The notes beneath the pieces were generated by a model, which was not told the DNA's origin, did no database searches, and saw only the letters and a program-made list of their open reading frames with translations. From NCBI GenBank assembly GCA_013398275.1, contig VZSE01009483.1:710879-774878 (forward strand): a stretch of DNA of 64,000 nt, in the 5' to 3' direction. Both the position numbers and the translations under genes were made by a program. Source of the DNA: Promerops cafer. Its lineage: Eukaryota > Chordata > Aves > Passeriformes > Nectariniidae. This document shows positions 37,593 to 51,037 of the stretch, one piece after another; position 1 is the first letter of the stretch; each line of letters opens with the position of its first letter.

Positions 37593-38152
37593 TGTCCTGG
37601 TTTCACCTGGGAGAGAGCTGATTTTCTTCCCAGTAGCTGGTACAGTGTTGTTCTGGATTTAGAATCAGAATAATGTTGATAACACACTGGTGTTTTAACG
37701 TAAACAAAGCTTAGCAACAACTAAGTCAAGGCCTTTCCAGATTCTCACCTCACCTTGTGGGGGTGCACAGGGAATTGGAAGGGGCCACAGCCAGGACAGC
37801 TGAGCCCAAGTGACCAACAGGAGGTCTCGGACTATATCTTGTCATGCTCAAAATATCAACAGGGGCAAAAGTTGGCTGGGGGTCACTGCCCAGAAACTGG
37901 CTGGGCATCAGTCATCAGGTGGTGGGCAATTGTGTTGTGCCTCACTGGTTTTATGTATTTTATTTGTCATTATTACTGTTGTTTTCCTTTCTGTTTCTGT
38001 CCTATTAAACTGTCTTTATCTCAACATATGAATGTTAACTTTTTTCCCCCCAAATGTACCTCCCCATCCCATTTGAAAGGGGGGTGGGCAGTGGTGGGGT
38101 GCAAGTGAATGGCTGTGTGGCGTTTAGCTGCCTGCTGGGTTAAACCTTAACA
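37593..38152 (+). mobile_element. Solo LTR with 5-bp target-site duplication
   Basis: The element starts tgtcctggtttcacctggga and ends gggttaaaccttaaca, with the TG...CA ends expected of an LTR. It is flanked by the direct repeat CAGCC at 37588-37592 and 38153-38157. It carries a retained ctattaaactgtctttatct polyadenylation block. A 5-bp duplication fits ERVL-type (class III) elements in birds. No internal genes are present, so it is a recombination-derived solo LTR. It lies about 570 bp beyond the FDX1 stop and antisense to FDX1. Confidence 0.93.
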
Positions 38153-38719
38153 CAGCCCCTAGAACTCATGGGTTTAGCAGTATTTTCACAAGACAACATT
38201 TGCCACATCTCATTAAGATTCCAAAGTTTGGAAAATTCCTATCCTGAAAATCTACTGTTTGCTGAGGAAGTATCATATTTACTGATAATTTTAGCTCGCT
38301 CTGAGCACACCATCTTTAATGGCAACACTTCAAAAAGACCCCATGCAGTCCTACAAGTTCTTTTCTCTTACACGTTCAGGTCTGACACCTAGAAATGCTC
38401 AGAGTTTGCTTTAGGAGAGGTGCTGTACAAGTGCTCCAGTTTTTCAATGTCATTAAATGTTTTGGCAGAATAACGTTATACGAAATCTGTAATACACTTG
38501 CTAATGTTTATAATCCAATGATTACTTATAAGAAGTATTATTGCATTTTAAGCATAAAAATATAAGAGGTTCTATAAAGAAAATTAAAATAGCATTAATC
38601 TAATATTGATAGTCATATAAAATAACTCACAATTATGTAAGTTTCCATGTTTAATTACACATTTAAAAATAAGTTATAAAAATAATTAAGCTTCTTTAAA
38701 ACCCCTAGGATATTTTCTT

Positions 38720-38834
38720 TTAGGAGTTTTTACTCATATCTACTGATTGTCTAGCATCAGCCACAGCTTCTGGTACTCGAACAGTCATATCATTCATTGA
38801 CTTCTTCAAGCAGATTTGGCAGCCTAAACGTGAT
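38720..38834 (-). CDS. FDX1: FDX1 exon 4: fourth cluster Cys and C-terminus
   Basis: The - strand acceptor is ccacag at 38840-38835, and the stop TAA occupies 38722-38720. The exon encodes SRLGCQICLKKSMNDMTVRV and then PEAVADARQSVDMSKNS. The first Cys of LGCQIC is the fourth [2Fe-2S] ligand by comparison with the family. Length and terminus fit FDX1 rather than FDX2. Confidence 0.96.
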
Positions 38835-41800
38835 CTGTGGGGAAACAGGACATTATTGTTAGTTGTAGCCCACCAGACATCTAACAGCATTTACCCCCTT
38901 ACGTCTCCAACACTCAGCCATCCCAAACAGACCATGAACTAGGAACAGCCACTCTTGTGCAGGGCCTTAACCCAGCATAGGAGTGAACCATGTGCATCAG
39001 CATAAGGATCTGTGTGGCAATAGCCAGGATTTATGGCCAGAACAGAGCTCAGCACACTGGAAAGTCCCACAACTGAGTACTTCCTGCTCACTGACACAAT
39101 GCAGAATATGGGTGACCCTTCCCTTTTCAGTGGGTCACTAACAGGTCAGTCCAGTGCAGGGGGTGATGCTTGATCTCCCAAGGGACATCTGGCACCTCTG
39201 AAGAGATAAAGGCAATGAATCTGAATGAAAGCCTCAGTAGAAACAAAGCCTAGCCCCTCCATCCAGAGTTCAGTGTTCCCAAACTAAAAAACTCAAGATT
39301 GGGTGTAAGCCAAGTAAGAGTGAAAAGACAAGAAACATAGGAAGGAGAAGGATAAAACACTCAAGGCACTGGAGGAGATGCTGTCCTTCATTTCTATACC
39401 TATCATTCAGCACAAGTAAATCCGATGTTGCACATAAGCAATTAAAACCAGAAGATTTAATACCACAACAAAACTCTGCAGACATAACAAGCTGCTTTAA
39501 TTGCTGGGATAACTTTAATTCAATGTCCAGGTCTCAGTATTTAAGTATAGAATACTAAAGACATCAGCAAGGATGGGCAATGTTCCATAGCACCAGTCTC
39601 TGGCAAGACATTAGCTAGCTGACAGCCTGTTTCAAAAATGTAAAGTTCTCACTCTTTTATCCACCTCTCCATATGCATTTATCTGCTTTTGCCTTGTAAC
39701 TCCAAATGTCATTTCCTATTGCTCAAGAGTATAAAATCCTCATGCATGTTTTCACAGGCAGGTGATGATATTACCACAGCACTGTAAACAAACCTTACTC
39801 CTCACTGTGTTTTCCTAAGTTTTTCACAAGGATGCTCACACCAATTGAAACCTAGCACCAATCACTTTTACATTATGCTGTTGATCACATGCTCTTACCA
39901 GGCAGCTTAATACTTCTTGTTAAAAGATGGGATTTTTTTTAACTAATTACTTCACCTTTACAGGGTCCTTGTTCTTATGCTGTTGCACCTCAAAATTTAG
40001 TAAATTTCTAGACCTAAGTAAACTGCACGAATTGCAAGATCCTTCTTCATCTCAGTGACTTATACGAAGAATTTCCATATCTGCTTCATCCCTCTACAAA
40101 AGCTCTGTTGAATTCTTTCCTCGCCCATAGCAGACAGTATAGAAAAGCAACAGCCCACAGAATCACAATAGTGTTCTTCAGTTCCAAATCTCACTTTAAA
40201 ATGTTGAATCTCATTTTAAAAGCTGGGTTCCCACCTTCCTATTCCTTTGATGTGGAAGCAGTTTCAAACTAACTAATTAAGCCTTACAGACAGCAGTTCA
40301 GAAATGCCATCTTGAATTCCTGTGGAGCTCCTGGGTGAATGCTACCTGGCCATTACTATTTGTTACCACTCAGTTTATTTATCTGCAGTAATACTACTTC
40401 TATGGACACACTGGTTTGAAAGATCACAGAATACACCAGGACACCCTCTGCAGAGAAACCTTCCAGTACATGAACAGCCCATAAAACCTCTAGAGATTAA
40501 CAATGGAAAAGAAACTTTGCTGTTATTTTATCTTTTTCTATTTTATGCGCACCTTCTACATCACCCATTGGCTCTGTATGTAGACAAAGTTTCCTGTTTC
40601 TGATAGGTTAGAAACAAAAATATTTGCCTTCTTTTTGCAAGCTGTTTTTCATCTTATTTTTTGCTTTAGTAGTCTTATTTTAACTTGCCAGAGTTTCCAC
40701 TCCCCCATCTTACTACTTTCTACTGTTCTGCAGTTAAGCAAAACAATTTCATTTTAACCTAATTAGTCCTTAATTTTAAAAAACATGAGCTTTCACTGCA
40801 GTTGCTGGCTGAAACTTTCCCAAATACAGTCACTGACAAGAATAAGCTGCTATGCTTATACCTATGAAAGAACATAGAAGTGTATCTCCATTACACAAAT
40901 TTACATCAGCACAGGAGTCCAGGTAACCTGCAGCAAATATCAGCCACTTAGAGCTCCATCTTTCAGAAGAGTCATCCTCTCACATAAATGGAAGGTCCTT
41001 GGCCGTAGGAAGAACATGTGAGGCTAGGAAAACCTAATAGAAATACCAAACACTCTCAGAGGGTGTAAAACTTAATCTGGTATGAAGAACTTAGAGGGAA
41101 AAATAGAAACATTTAAACAGAGAGCTCTGGCTTGCTACTGTTTTCCAATTCATCAGTAAAATCTCCTTGCTTTAAACCTTTACTTAAAAGGTGGACAAAG
41201 AAAAAAGGTTTTTATTAGATCATATGCCTCCAGAACTACTCAGCAATTATTTTGGCCCTGAACCTAAAAGTTATTCTTTATTATGGTAGGTGGCAGTCTT
41301 AACAGGCTTATAGGTTTTTTTCAAAACTGAAAACGAGTTTTTGTGAGACAGGAAAAATTATAAAACAGAAGAAGCTACAAGTTTCTCATAGCTTGGCTTC
41401 TTTGCCTTTCCAACCTCCCGTAAATGTTCAGATTTGGCTGAAGTGAGAAAGTGCACTGTCATGCAGAAATGATGAGTACAGGATTCCTTTTACTGATATT
41501 AGGAGACAGACAAGTTATTTCAGAGTACCTCTTTGCAGAGACAAACTCTATGCTATACAGACCAGATATAAAGCTTCTGACATCATTGGAAAGACTCCCA
41601 AAAACTTCAACAAGCAGTTCTGTTGAAACATGAAGGAAAGGACTTATGAAACCTCATAAGGCACATCTGCCTACTGTTTGTGTGGGCATGTTCTGTGATA
41701 AAGGCTACTTGTGCACCAGCAAGTATGACAGCCCAGCAGGAACAGGCCTGTGATGAGGATGAGCACCCTAACTACAAGATGTGTGATGGTGGGGTGATGC

Positions 41801-44800
41801 AGAATAGAGGCTTACTTTAGAGTACCACTAGTCTAATCCTAATGCCTATCAGCAGTCAGAGCACACTTCAGGATCAGTTTCTCCCAAAAGGGGATCCGGT
41901 TTGCGTGCACAAGGAGCACTGTGATATGAGTCAAAGCATAACAAGTATGTACACTGACATCTCTACATTGTTTGTCCTAGAGAAGGCTTAGAGGAAGGAT
42001 CTTAGCAATGTACATAAATTCCAGAGAGGTTGGAGAAGGTGGAGTCTCCATCCTTGGACATATTCAAAAGCTGTCTGGACATGGTGCTGGGCATCAGATC
42101 TAGGTGGTCCTGCTTGAGCAGGGGGTTGGACCAGTTGACCTCAAGAGGTCCCCTCCAACCTCAACCCTTCTGTGACTCTGTGAAAAGATGATCTAACCAA
42201 AACCTAAAATACTGACATTAACACATACATAAAATAGCTACAGACTACCAAGGGAGAGAAAACAGAAGGGAAGAGAAACAAGAATAAGAATATCCACACA
42301 CAGGACAGCAGTGGCAGAGCTTTTGTGGAAGGAACTGGGTTTCCAGTCATTTCTGCACCAGACCCTTCTGAAGACCAAGTACTGGCAACTGACACTTTTC
42401 AGTCACAAAAACAATACTGACATCTTTTTAATACTAATTCAGACAAACAACATTTAAACTTGGCAGTCCCATTTGTGTAACAGAATCCAGCTATTCATTA
42501 AAAGCTGATTAAGGTGCTCCAAGAATATTGGACTGCCCCATCTGCAAATCTTTCTTCCCATTCTTTGGAGAAGTAATGTAGGGAAGTGTTATGCTGCCTT
42601 ACGTTTCTGTGAGGCCATATGCCAGGTCCAGCATGTCCATCTCTTCATCAGTAATTGCATCTAGTTTCTCAAATATATGTTCTTCAAATATTAAATGGCA
42701 AGTTGAACAGGCTAGCGTTCCTTCACATGCACCTAAAGAAAAATAAATCAAGATAATAGAAAATCCAAGTTTCAAATTGCAGCAGAATTTCAGAAGAAAT
42801 CTTACATGTGTTTGTTTCATACAGGAAGTCTTGGCTGATTAGCAAAAGTAATGTTCTGTATAGTCCCACATTCATATACCTACTCTGCATTCAATTGTTA
42901 ATAGTATTTCTACAGTTACTACCGTGCTAAGATTTACTTAAATGCTAAGTAATTAGTTAAAAAAATGCTAAGTAATCAGTTTAAATACTTAACTAATTCC
43001 CTTTCCACCATTTAAAGAAAGAATAGCTTTCTACTATAAGAATGCAAAAACAGACAATGCTGTCAATCAACACTACTTCATTTATTTCCAAAGCTGATCC
43101 TTCTTATCTCTCTCTTTCCCACGGTTCTGAGAAGGTTTTCTCTAAAAGTTCAACAGCAGACACCTGCTACACAAACCAATGCCTTAGAAGTACAGGGAGG
43201 AGGGATTTTATACTTATTTCTTCTCACTCAGCAGAACACTAATTCACAGCAACAAAGGTAGTCAGGCTAGAGAGAGATGGCCTACATGGATTACAAGGTG
43301 TTCCAGTACGAGTCAAGGACCTAATAAGTTGCTGGGGCAGAGCAGCACAAGCACCAACTCCACCTACCTGCTACAGCAATTAGGTCACCACAGCAAAGTA
43401 AAAGTCTGAACTCTAACAGATTTGTCTCTGTCACTATATTGGGCTGTGTCTTGGGCTGGCACCAAGTTCTCCACAGTGTTGAAAAAGAAATATGCAACTT
43501 CAAGAAGAGGGGGAAAGCTAAATACTATGGAGATTACAAACCTCAGGCTCTGATTTAAGTTGATAGAAGAGAATCAGATAATATGTTAGCCAATCTTCAC
43601 TTATTTACTTATTTCAGGGAGAGCAGAACCAAAACTACTGTGACTACATCACCTTTTGTAATCATATGGAAATAACAGAAGCAAGGTTGTATGTATAACC
43701 ACTGCTATGAAAAGGAATAGCGGAACTCATGATTAGACCATGGGAACCACACAGAAAGCACCATGCTGCTACAGTACCAAAAGCATGTATTCAAAGTGAG
43801 CATGACACCACAATACAACATTTGATTTTTAAATTATATCATATCTTCAAATACACATGAAAAAATAGAGTTTAATTAAAGTGCCAAACATAAAATTTGT
43901 TGTGTCAGCAGCTTAAGGATCGTTAATGTTGAGAAAGTGAGGGAAGGGGTGAGGGGGGAAGGAAGGAACATTGACCAGTCTTTTTGAACAGTGGAAGTTC
44001 TTCCCACAACCATAAAACTGGCAATAACAAATTGAGTGCAGCTGAATCATTCAATAGATCTGTAACCCTTTATACAAACATATTTCTATTATTGTTAATG
44101 CACATGGGATGCCCCCTAGTGATAGAAGCAAATAAGCAGGATTTATATTTTACTTTTCCCTCAATTTTTTCTTAAACACAGAACATACATTTTTGCTACA
44201 TTATTTCTCTGCCCTGGTACAATGTTTCATTAGCAAGCAGTTATTGAAATGGCACTAACATATATTATAATTAAAGAGTGTAACAGCATTCCAAATTTTC
44301 AGTTTGGCTTCCTTTTATTGACAGCATTGCTTTTTCCCACTTTACCACAATGCTTTAACACAGTTGATATTGACAGAGAGAACATTTACTGTAGAATATA
44401 AGCAGACCAGCCATAAGCCTAAATGAGAATTTTAGTAAGTGATACATAAAGCTAGTTGCATTACAAATTTTTGAGGCAATTTTTCTTCTCCAGATATATG
44501 CAACTCTAGACATAAAAGATGTCTCAGAGATTAAGTATAAGATTTTAAATCTTATAAAAGATTTTATTACTAGCAGTAAATTTTATTTGCACTTAACTAA
44601 AACACACATCAAATTTCAAACTGCTACAATACTCTGCTGCCTTTTTTTTTTTCACCAATTGCTTCACATTATGCATTCAGTTGTGAAAATCGTACTACCA
44701 CTTTTTGCTTTAGCTCTATTAATTTTTCAGCTCATGTTCATATAAATACCTTCCCAAGGTATTTAATTGCAATTACCTAATACCTTTGAGCAATATGGTC

Positions 44801-45666
44801 TATTGGTTTGAGCAACAAGGGCTGGTGGAAGATGCCCATGGCAGGGGGGTTTGGAACTGAGTGATCTTCAAGGTCCCTTCCAAGCCAAACTGTCCTATGA
44901 TTCTAACTATGGGAAGTGCAAAAGTTTGGAGAAATAAAGAGTAGTTGTAACTTCTTCCTGTTTTCGTTTTAAACAGAACTACCAAGCTAGAATTTCACAA
45001 GGTCTCCTTTACCCCAGTTCTTTAATAAGAATTAAATTCCTTGCTCTTCCCTGCTAACTGACACAGATTTGGTTGTTTCTTTCACTTTGCACCCCTCTGC
45101 TATAGATATGGTGCTACAAGAAGCCTGATAATAAATTGAGACAGTCTGGCTCTACAGAAGTTACCAGACACTGTTAGAAATACACCAGTTCTGTGTTGCC
45201 TCCAGTACAGAACCCTCCAGCTCAGAAGAGGTCTGCAGGTGGCATGTTTCAGACTCCACTTTGACAGCACTCTGTGCATATTTCCCTCTTTAATACTCCA
45301 GCCAAGATCACCCCAAGTATTTTTTTAAAACTTGGACCAAAATATTCTATGCACCTGCAGGAGGAAAAAAAGGGGAGAAAATCCAAGCGAAGTACAGCTA
45401 GGTTTTATATATAAAATATTAATTTACAGTTGGATCAAGGATCTTAAGGGTCTTTTCCAATCTAAATGATACTAGAAATATTTATGCATAAAGAGGAACA
45501 ATTTCTAGACACTGAATAAAATATTCAGTGAATCTACTTACCAAAACCATCTATGTCTAGATTATTGTCAACAACAACATCCAGCAGTGAATCCCCAGGT
45601 TTTCCCTTGGCTGTTAGTTTGTCACCATCACGGTTTATGAAATGAACAGTTATTTTATCTTCTGAG
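38720..45666 (-). CDS. FDX1: Ferredoxin 1 (adrenodoxin), exons 2-4; exon 1 unresolved
   Basis: This gene encodes the mitochondrial matrix [2Fe-2S] ferredoxin. It carries electrons from ferredoxin reductase to mitochondrial P450s for steroid, bile-acid and vitamin D synthesis, and it has reported roles in Fe-S cluster assembly and lipoylation. The - strand exons 45666-45542, 42732-42603 and 38834-38720 join in frame to give 122 residues plus a split first codon, close to the mature human length of 124. The four cluster cysteines are present: three in ACEGTLACSTC and the fourth in the LGCQIC segment. The acidic partner-binding helix ITDEEMDMLDLAYG is intact. The C-terminus reads VRVPEAVADARQSVDMSKNS. 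The presequence exon is not in the supported span and should lie in the GC island near 51 kb. The neighbouring ARHGAP20 is convergent, as in human. Confidence 0.96.
42018..42184 (+). mobile_element. CR1 3'-end fragment in FDX1 intron 3
   Basis: The strings ggtggagtctccatccttgg, ggggttggaccagttgacct and tcccctccaacctcaaccc, ending in tctgtgactctgtg, are the sense 3' UTR of a CR1 element. It is antisense to FDX1 and about 420 bp from exon 3, with no splice-site overlap. Confidence 0.92.
42603..42732 (-). CDS. FDX1: FDX1 exon 3: [2Fe-2S] cluster loop and acidic helix
   Basis: On the - strand the acceptor is tttctttag and the donor is AC|gtaagg. The exon encodes ACEGTLACSTCHLIFEEHIF, EKLDAITDEEMDMLDLAYGL and TE. 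It supplies three of the four iron ligands and the acidic D/E helix used for docking to reductase and P450. The human Asn inside the acidic run is Met here (DEEMDM). The two last bases plus one from exon 4 make Thr. Confidence 0.96.
42940..42982. repeat. Short direct duplication, 20 bp x 2
   Basis: The string aaatgctaagtaattagtt (42940-) and a copy with one change, aaatgctaagtaatcagtt (42963-), lie four bases apart in FDX1 intron 2. Confidence 0.6.
44806..44908 (+). mobile_element. CR1 3'-end fragment in FDX1 intron 2
   Basis: The strings gggctggtggaagatgccc, atggcaggggggtttggaac and aaggtcccttccaagcc, ending in ctatgattctaac, form a CR1 3' terminus in sense orientation, antisense to FDX1. 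Confidence 0.92.
45428..45475 (+). mobile_element. Short CR1 3'-end remnant near FDX1 exon 2
   Basis: The string ggatcttaagggtcttttcc followed by aatctaaatgat resembles the last bases of a CR1 3' UTR. It lies only about 70 bp from the exon 2 donor. It is too short for subfamily placement. Confidence 0.65.
45542..45666 (-). CDS. FDX1: FDX1 exon 2: start of mature ferredoxin
   Basis: On the - strand the acceptor is ctttttcag and the donor is G|gtaagt. The exon encodes SEDKITVHFINRDGDKLTAK, then GKPGDSLLDVVVDNNLDIDG, then F and the first base of the next Gly codon. SEDKITVHF is the N-terminus of mature adrenodoxin, so the presequence cleavage site lies at the exon 1/2 boundary. One base (C) completes a codon begun in the missing exon 1, so exon 1 must end after two bases of that codon. 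Confidence 0.96.
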
Positions 45667-46125
45667 CTGAAAAAGAAAATTATATGATACAATTAAAGAA
45701 TTCTAGAATTTTTTAGTGCTTTAGAATTGATTGAATACTACTACAATCAACTCCAAGAAAAGAGAAACCCAAGTTATTGGCTTTTAAAAGCTATAACAGG
45801 TACAGGCTTTTACTGCTGTACATTGAACAAAGACCATGAAAAATTAGAAAAAAAAAACCCTTGGTGTTTATTTTGTCACTATATGGGATCCAGATGTTTT
45901 GCCTTTCACCCAAGACAGTCAGTTTATTTTAGGCACTACATTTGTATTTTTAACAAATAAAGGAGCTTACTTTAAATGTTTCTCTCCCCACCTTTCTGTG
46001 AACTCTTGCTTTGGATTTATGAATTTTCTGTTGTTCTCATAATTACCACTTAGGATAAATTCTAAATTTTCCCATTTCTGCTTAGAGTTTTAGATATTTT
46101 ACTTTATGAGTTCTAATAAAGTAAA

Positions 46126-46162
46126 TACTCTAATACTAATACTCTATTACTAATACTCTACT
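46126..46162. repeat. Short tandem repeat of TAATACTC-like units
   Basis: Roughly three to four imperfect units (actctaatactaatactc, tattactaatactc) in FDX1 intron 1. Confidence 0.5.
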
Positions 46163-49100
46163 AGTTCTAAATTTAATTCTCCCTTCCCACAAATGGAAAT
46201 ACCCCAATAGCATTCTGCTGTTTTTAGGCACAGATTCTCTGAGGAGTTCATCTTGTAAATATTAATTCTAGTGAAGTACAAAGTTTTTACACTGGTTTCA
46301 AGCAAAGAAGGTTTTATATTTTTTGCTTTTTTTTTCCAGACAATTGTTTATTTAAGAGAAAATTCACTTGCAGTCTGCACAAAAATGTCTTGAGATTAAA
46401 GCTTTTAACATTAAAAAATTATTTTCTTGGCATTCCATATTATTTTACTTCACATGCAAATTAAAGGAAATATACTAATAAAATACAGTATGTTCAATTT
46501 TAAACAGACAATTTTCTTTCCTACAGTAAGTGAACAAAACAAAAACTTGTTGGATGGACAGTGAAGAAATCTGCCAAGAGATGACTGATAAAAATAGACT
46601 AAACTAAAAAGCTAATTCAAAATTTTATGCTTCCATGTGAAATCCATGCTTAAGAACCACATACTTCATACTACCTATACTCTTCTTAGTAACTGTGAGT
46701 CTTGAGTGATTTATGTCATATGAAAAATATGCAAACTTGAAAATCAAGTCACCTCCTGGAAAACTCTAACCTGTACATCTGAATATTAAAGAAAAAATTT
46801 GAAAGTGGCCATGCTGAAAAATCAGTGAACAAATTATTTTTGTAACTGGCTGTAAAAGAATGTGTTTTTAGCAATCTGAGTCCTGGCTTGTTATGGAACA
46901 ACAGCAAATGTTTGTTGCTACAGACTTCATACATTTGCCTCAACTCTTAAGTTCTGTTGGCACCAGTGTGCTCCGTGATGATTCATTATGATGTCATGTT
47001 CAATTCTTCTCCAATCATCCCTCAGTCCACTCTCCAGAAGGCAGCCACAAGCTACTATTAACTATAAATTCATTCCAAAACTATAATTGATAATGAAGGG
47101 TTGACCTTGTTGACTTGCAGAATGCAATTGAAGCACGTACTAAAAAAAAATACAGAAATCTTAAAGCTATATCTTTACAAAATATGATTTATGTTGCACA
47201 GACACCTGTGATATCCAAGGACCACCAGCAAACCATTCTGTGGGGGTTTAAGAAACCACTCTGCTTTTCATTTTGCTCCTCGGCTATGCTAACACCTCCC
47301 ACAGCAGAACCAAGGAAACAAGCACCCACTTAGATAAACTAGTACAAAATTCACCACCTCCTCTGGGAGTTTAAGACTGATGGGTTTAGACGGCGTCTGG
47401 AAAGGTACAGATTAACATTCTGAGAGCCTAAGTTAACATCTGACAGTGTAATTTTAAACTGCCTCAAAAAGCCCTTCCAGAGCTCAAAGTACACTCTCCT
47501 TTGCTGAAATATTTCTGTCAATATGACAAAACCAACGCTGACAGGAGACACAATGCAATATGTAATTGCATTTCTGGGTATGCTCTGCCCAAGGTATAGG
47601 CATGGCAAGTACTAAATATTTATTCCAATATCCTAAACATATGCTTTGTTATAAGATTAGGCACTCACAAGTACCACGGACCAAACAGTAATATGTTTGG
47701 GCATCCTCCAACTTTTGTAAATGTCAAGTCAACTCCCTCCCAGTTTTCAAAACACACTTGAAACTGTCTTAACCTGTGGTTACACTTGAATCTGATAAAA
47801 CACCACAGTGCCACCAGAGGAACAGTCCCGCCCCCGCTCCTTTGTTCCTCATCTCTCCAGCGCTCACACTGTCCTGCAGTAACCTCGGTTTGGGAATGCA
47901 CTGGCTGAAAGCCAAGGTCAATAACCCCACAGATGTCAGAACCAGTACAGTCAGATCTGACCCTCAGACAAAATTTACACCAATTTAGAATGGCTGTGTT
48001 ACTGCAACTTTATGTTGCAATGACACAATCTGGGTTTCATTATCAGATTAAATCAATCTCTTTACAGTATAAAAATATGGGTTCGGGTGTTCCCCACTCC
48101 AAATCACCCTGCCATTATCCTTACACTAGTATTACCACAGGTCAACTCCTTTTGCTAATGTGGATGAAAATCAACCACAAAATCAAAGTAGACCAAACTG
48201 CACCAGAAAGCAAAACTGACGAATGTGCCACTGCTCACAACAAAACCAAGGAAACAGCACTGGGATCCCCTTGTCAGTACGAGCAATCTGATATTTGCTT
48301 CAGCCAGTTGAGGACCTGCACCTTGGCTGCGCGTGCCCCATGGTGTGGCATGCAGCAAGGGGACAGATGGAAGGATCACCACCAGGTCACTGACTTCTGT
48401 TAAAAAACTGAGACAGTAATTAATCTTTTGACAGGACCTAATCCACCCTGATTTATAACTGAAACTAAAATTTATTTATTTGTGTAAAGTTAGATATAGC
48501 TTTCTTAAGTCTTTCAGTAGATCTGTTTTTTTGCTATTGTCACCTTCTATCACTCTACACTTAGCCAAAATATTTTAACAATCTCTGGTGCTTTACTTGG
48601 TGAAAATACTTTCAGAAGTGTGTGAATGTAATAATCAGACTAGTCAGACATTCAAAACACACACTGAGCCAATCTTCTCAATGACTGGGGGATACCATTA
48701 AAAATATAAAGATCTCACCCACACGAAACAATATTTAGGCTTTATAAATTTCAAATAACATGGGTTCTGTCCACCCAGACATTGTTTGCATCAAGAAAAA
48801 CAACTACCCAAATACCAACATGCTGCAAGCCAGTCACAGGCAATTAACATGAAACATGAGCCACGTCTCTGCAAGTATGAATAGCCTCGGGATTACCAGG
48901 AAAAATACAATTTATTTTGTGTTATCTGCATGAAGCATAAATATCCCAATTCATGCTCAGATAAACGCTTTTCACCAGATGTAAAATACAATTAATTTCT
49001 TCATATGGTTGCCACAGTAGTATCAGCATTTTCTATCAAGCTTCACAAGGATACCCTGAATTAGGCATACTGTAAAGGCACAGAGGAGCACCAGAGAACT

Positions 49101-50666
49101 GTAAATGCTGTTTGTTGTCCCTCTTGTGCAAATAATAGTAAATACTGCAAAAATCTCAACAACTTCTTCCCCTTAAAAGAATTATCCTTTTGAATCTTTA
49201 GCTATTACTTCCAAGTTAAGATTCACCTCTTACATTCCTCCAAACAGAATATAACAACTTTAATCTGGTATTGCACATGGTGAGACCAGCTCTGTTATTC
49301 TCAGACCTTTTAACAGCAAATCCAACAGCCCTAACTGCCCGAGGAGTTCCATGAATTAAGCTATTATACAGGCCGCAGTCAACAGAAGTTGTAAATCTGA
49401 ACCAATCTTGAAAGCATGCAATTATTATGCTGTGCACCAAAAACATTGTACAGATAACCAGACTGGTATAAAAGAATTCTGAAATAACTACTGTTCACCA
49501 TGAAATTAAAAGGAAGGATAAGGGATAAAAAAGGAACAAGAGAAAGGAGGAAATGGAAATGAAAACGTAATGCCTGAAGCTCCACTGAAACTCTTGGAAA
49601 CCTGTGCTCACAGGAATCACACAGGTAATGTTTTGTATAGCAAGGTCTTCATCCTCTAGACACAAAACCAGCTAATTTTACACACATAAACAATGATGTA
49701 TCTTTCTACTGAAACAAAACTTAACGATTATATAAAGGTCAGGAACTGGGTCTCAAATATGATGCCCAGAAAAAGTCACTAATGCATAAATAGAGAAAAC
49801 AGTAATAGACAAGAATTTTCCTTTTCTCCCAACTCGCTCAGCCAGGTTATGACACTGAGTATATAAACAACATAAGAAACACTTGTTTGCATAAGCTTTT
49901 TTGCTAGTGTGCTTGCAAAATGAATGTAAATACGTTCCATTCTGTATTCAGCCTGTTTGTGAAAGACATGAGGGGATTAGAGTCTTACATTGCTATTTGG
50001 TAAGGAAACGCTTTCCCTTTGTAGGATTCTTTTTTCAGTTATTTTAATACCTTAAAAAAAAAAAAAAACTTGTCAACATGTCACATCTCTATTTTTTAAT
50101 TAAAAACTGCAAATTAGGGACCTCAAAATCAACTGATTACCAGCAGGATCCCTTAAAGAAGAGATCTGACTAGCAACTTACTCATCTCATATGGTAGTCC
50201 TAGGCTAGAAAAGTTGTCTCTCTCTCCATATCAAAAGTATCTGCTGGAACAAAGTCAAAGATCACCTACAAGAGAGTTCAAAAGCAAACTATTGAGACAG
50301 CTTTGATGTCAAGGGCACTATCCCAATCTTCTGGAAACAGGCCAGGCTACACCCCTGATGCTGGGCTGCTGATTGTGGGTCCTGTTCCAAGTCTAGGAAA
50401 CTTCTCTGGCAACCAAGTATATCATACTTTTAAAACTTCTGCATTTTAAATACTGAGAGTTAGCTATAGACTCTGACCAATCTTTGAATATCCAAGCTAC
50501 AAGCCAGAGGGCTGTATATAAACAATCCGTGACTACCTGTAATAAGCATCAAAAGTACAGCTGTGGACTGTGTAATATTAAATGCCCACAGATGTAATGC
50601 ATTCTGAAATACCTACTCATACATTCTGGTGAGGAGAGGAGGAGCTCTGCACATTGAGATCGGACC

Positions 50667-50775
50667 ACAGAATCAATTAGGTTGGAAAAGACCTCTGAGA
50701 TCATCAAGTCCAAGCTATTACCAAACACGACCATGTCAACTAAATCATGGCACTAAGTGTCACGTCCAGTCTTTC
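50667..50775 (-). mobile_element. CR1 3'-end fragment upstream of FDX1 exon 2
   Basis: The strings cacagaatcaattaggttgg, aaaagacctctgagatcatc and aagtccaagctattacc match the reverse complement of a CR1 3' UTR. It lies about 300 bp to the left of the FDX1 CpG island. An A-rich run follows at 50909-50960. Confidence 0.88.
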
Positions 50776-51037
50776 CGTGAGGAAAGATGCAAAAGTGCTT
50801 TTCAGTACAGAAAAACTATACGAAAGGCAGAAAACACTTTAAGTATTAGGATCTCTCTGATATGTGCTGTACTTGTACCACAAGCCCAGCCAGACTTTCA
50901 CGGGGAACAAAAAAAACCAAACAAAACCAAGCAACAGAAAAAAAGAAAAACAAGTGCAACTTTAGTAAGGTCATAACCTCTTAGAGTTATGAGCACCAGG
51001 AACGCTGGTTTGGTGTTCCATAACGTTACAAGCCATT

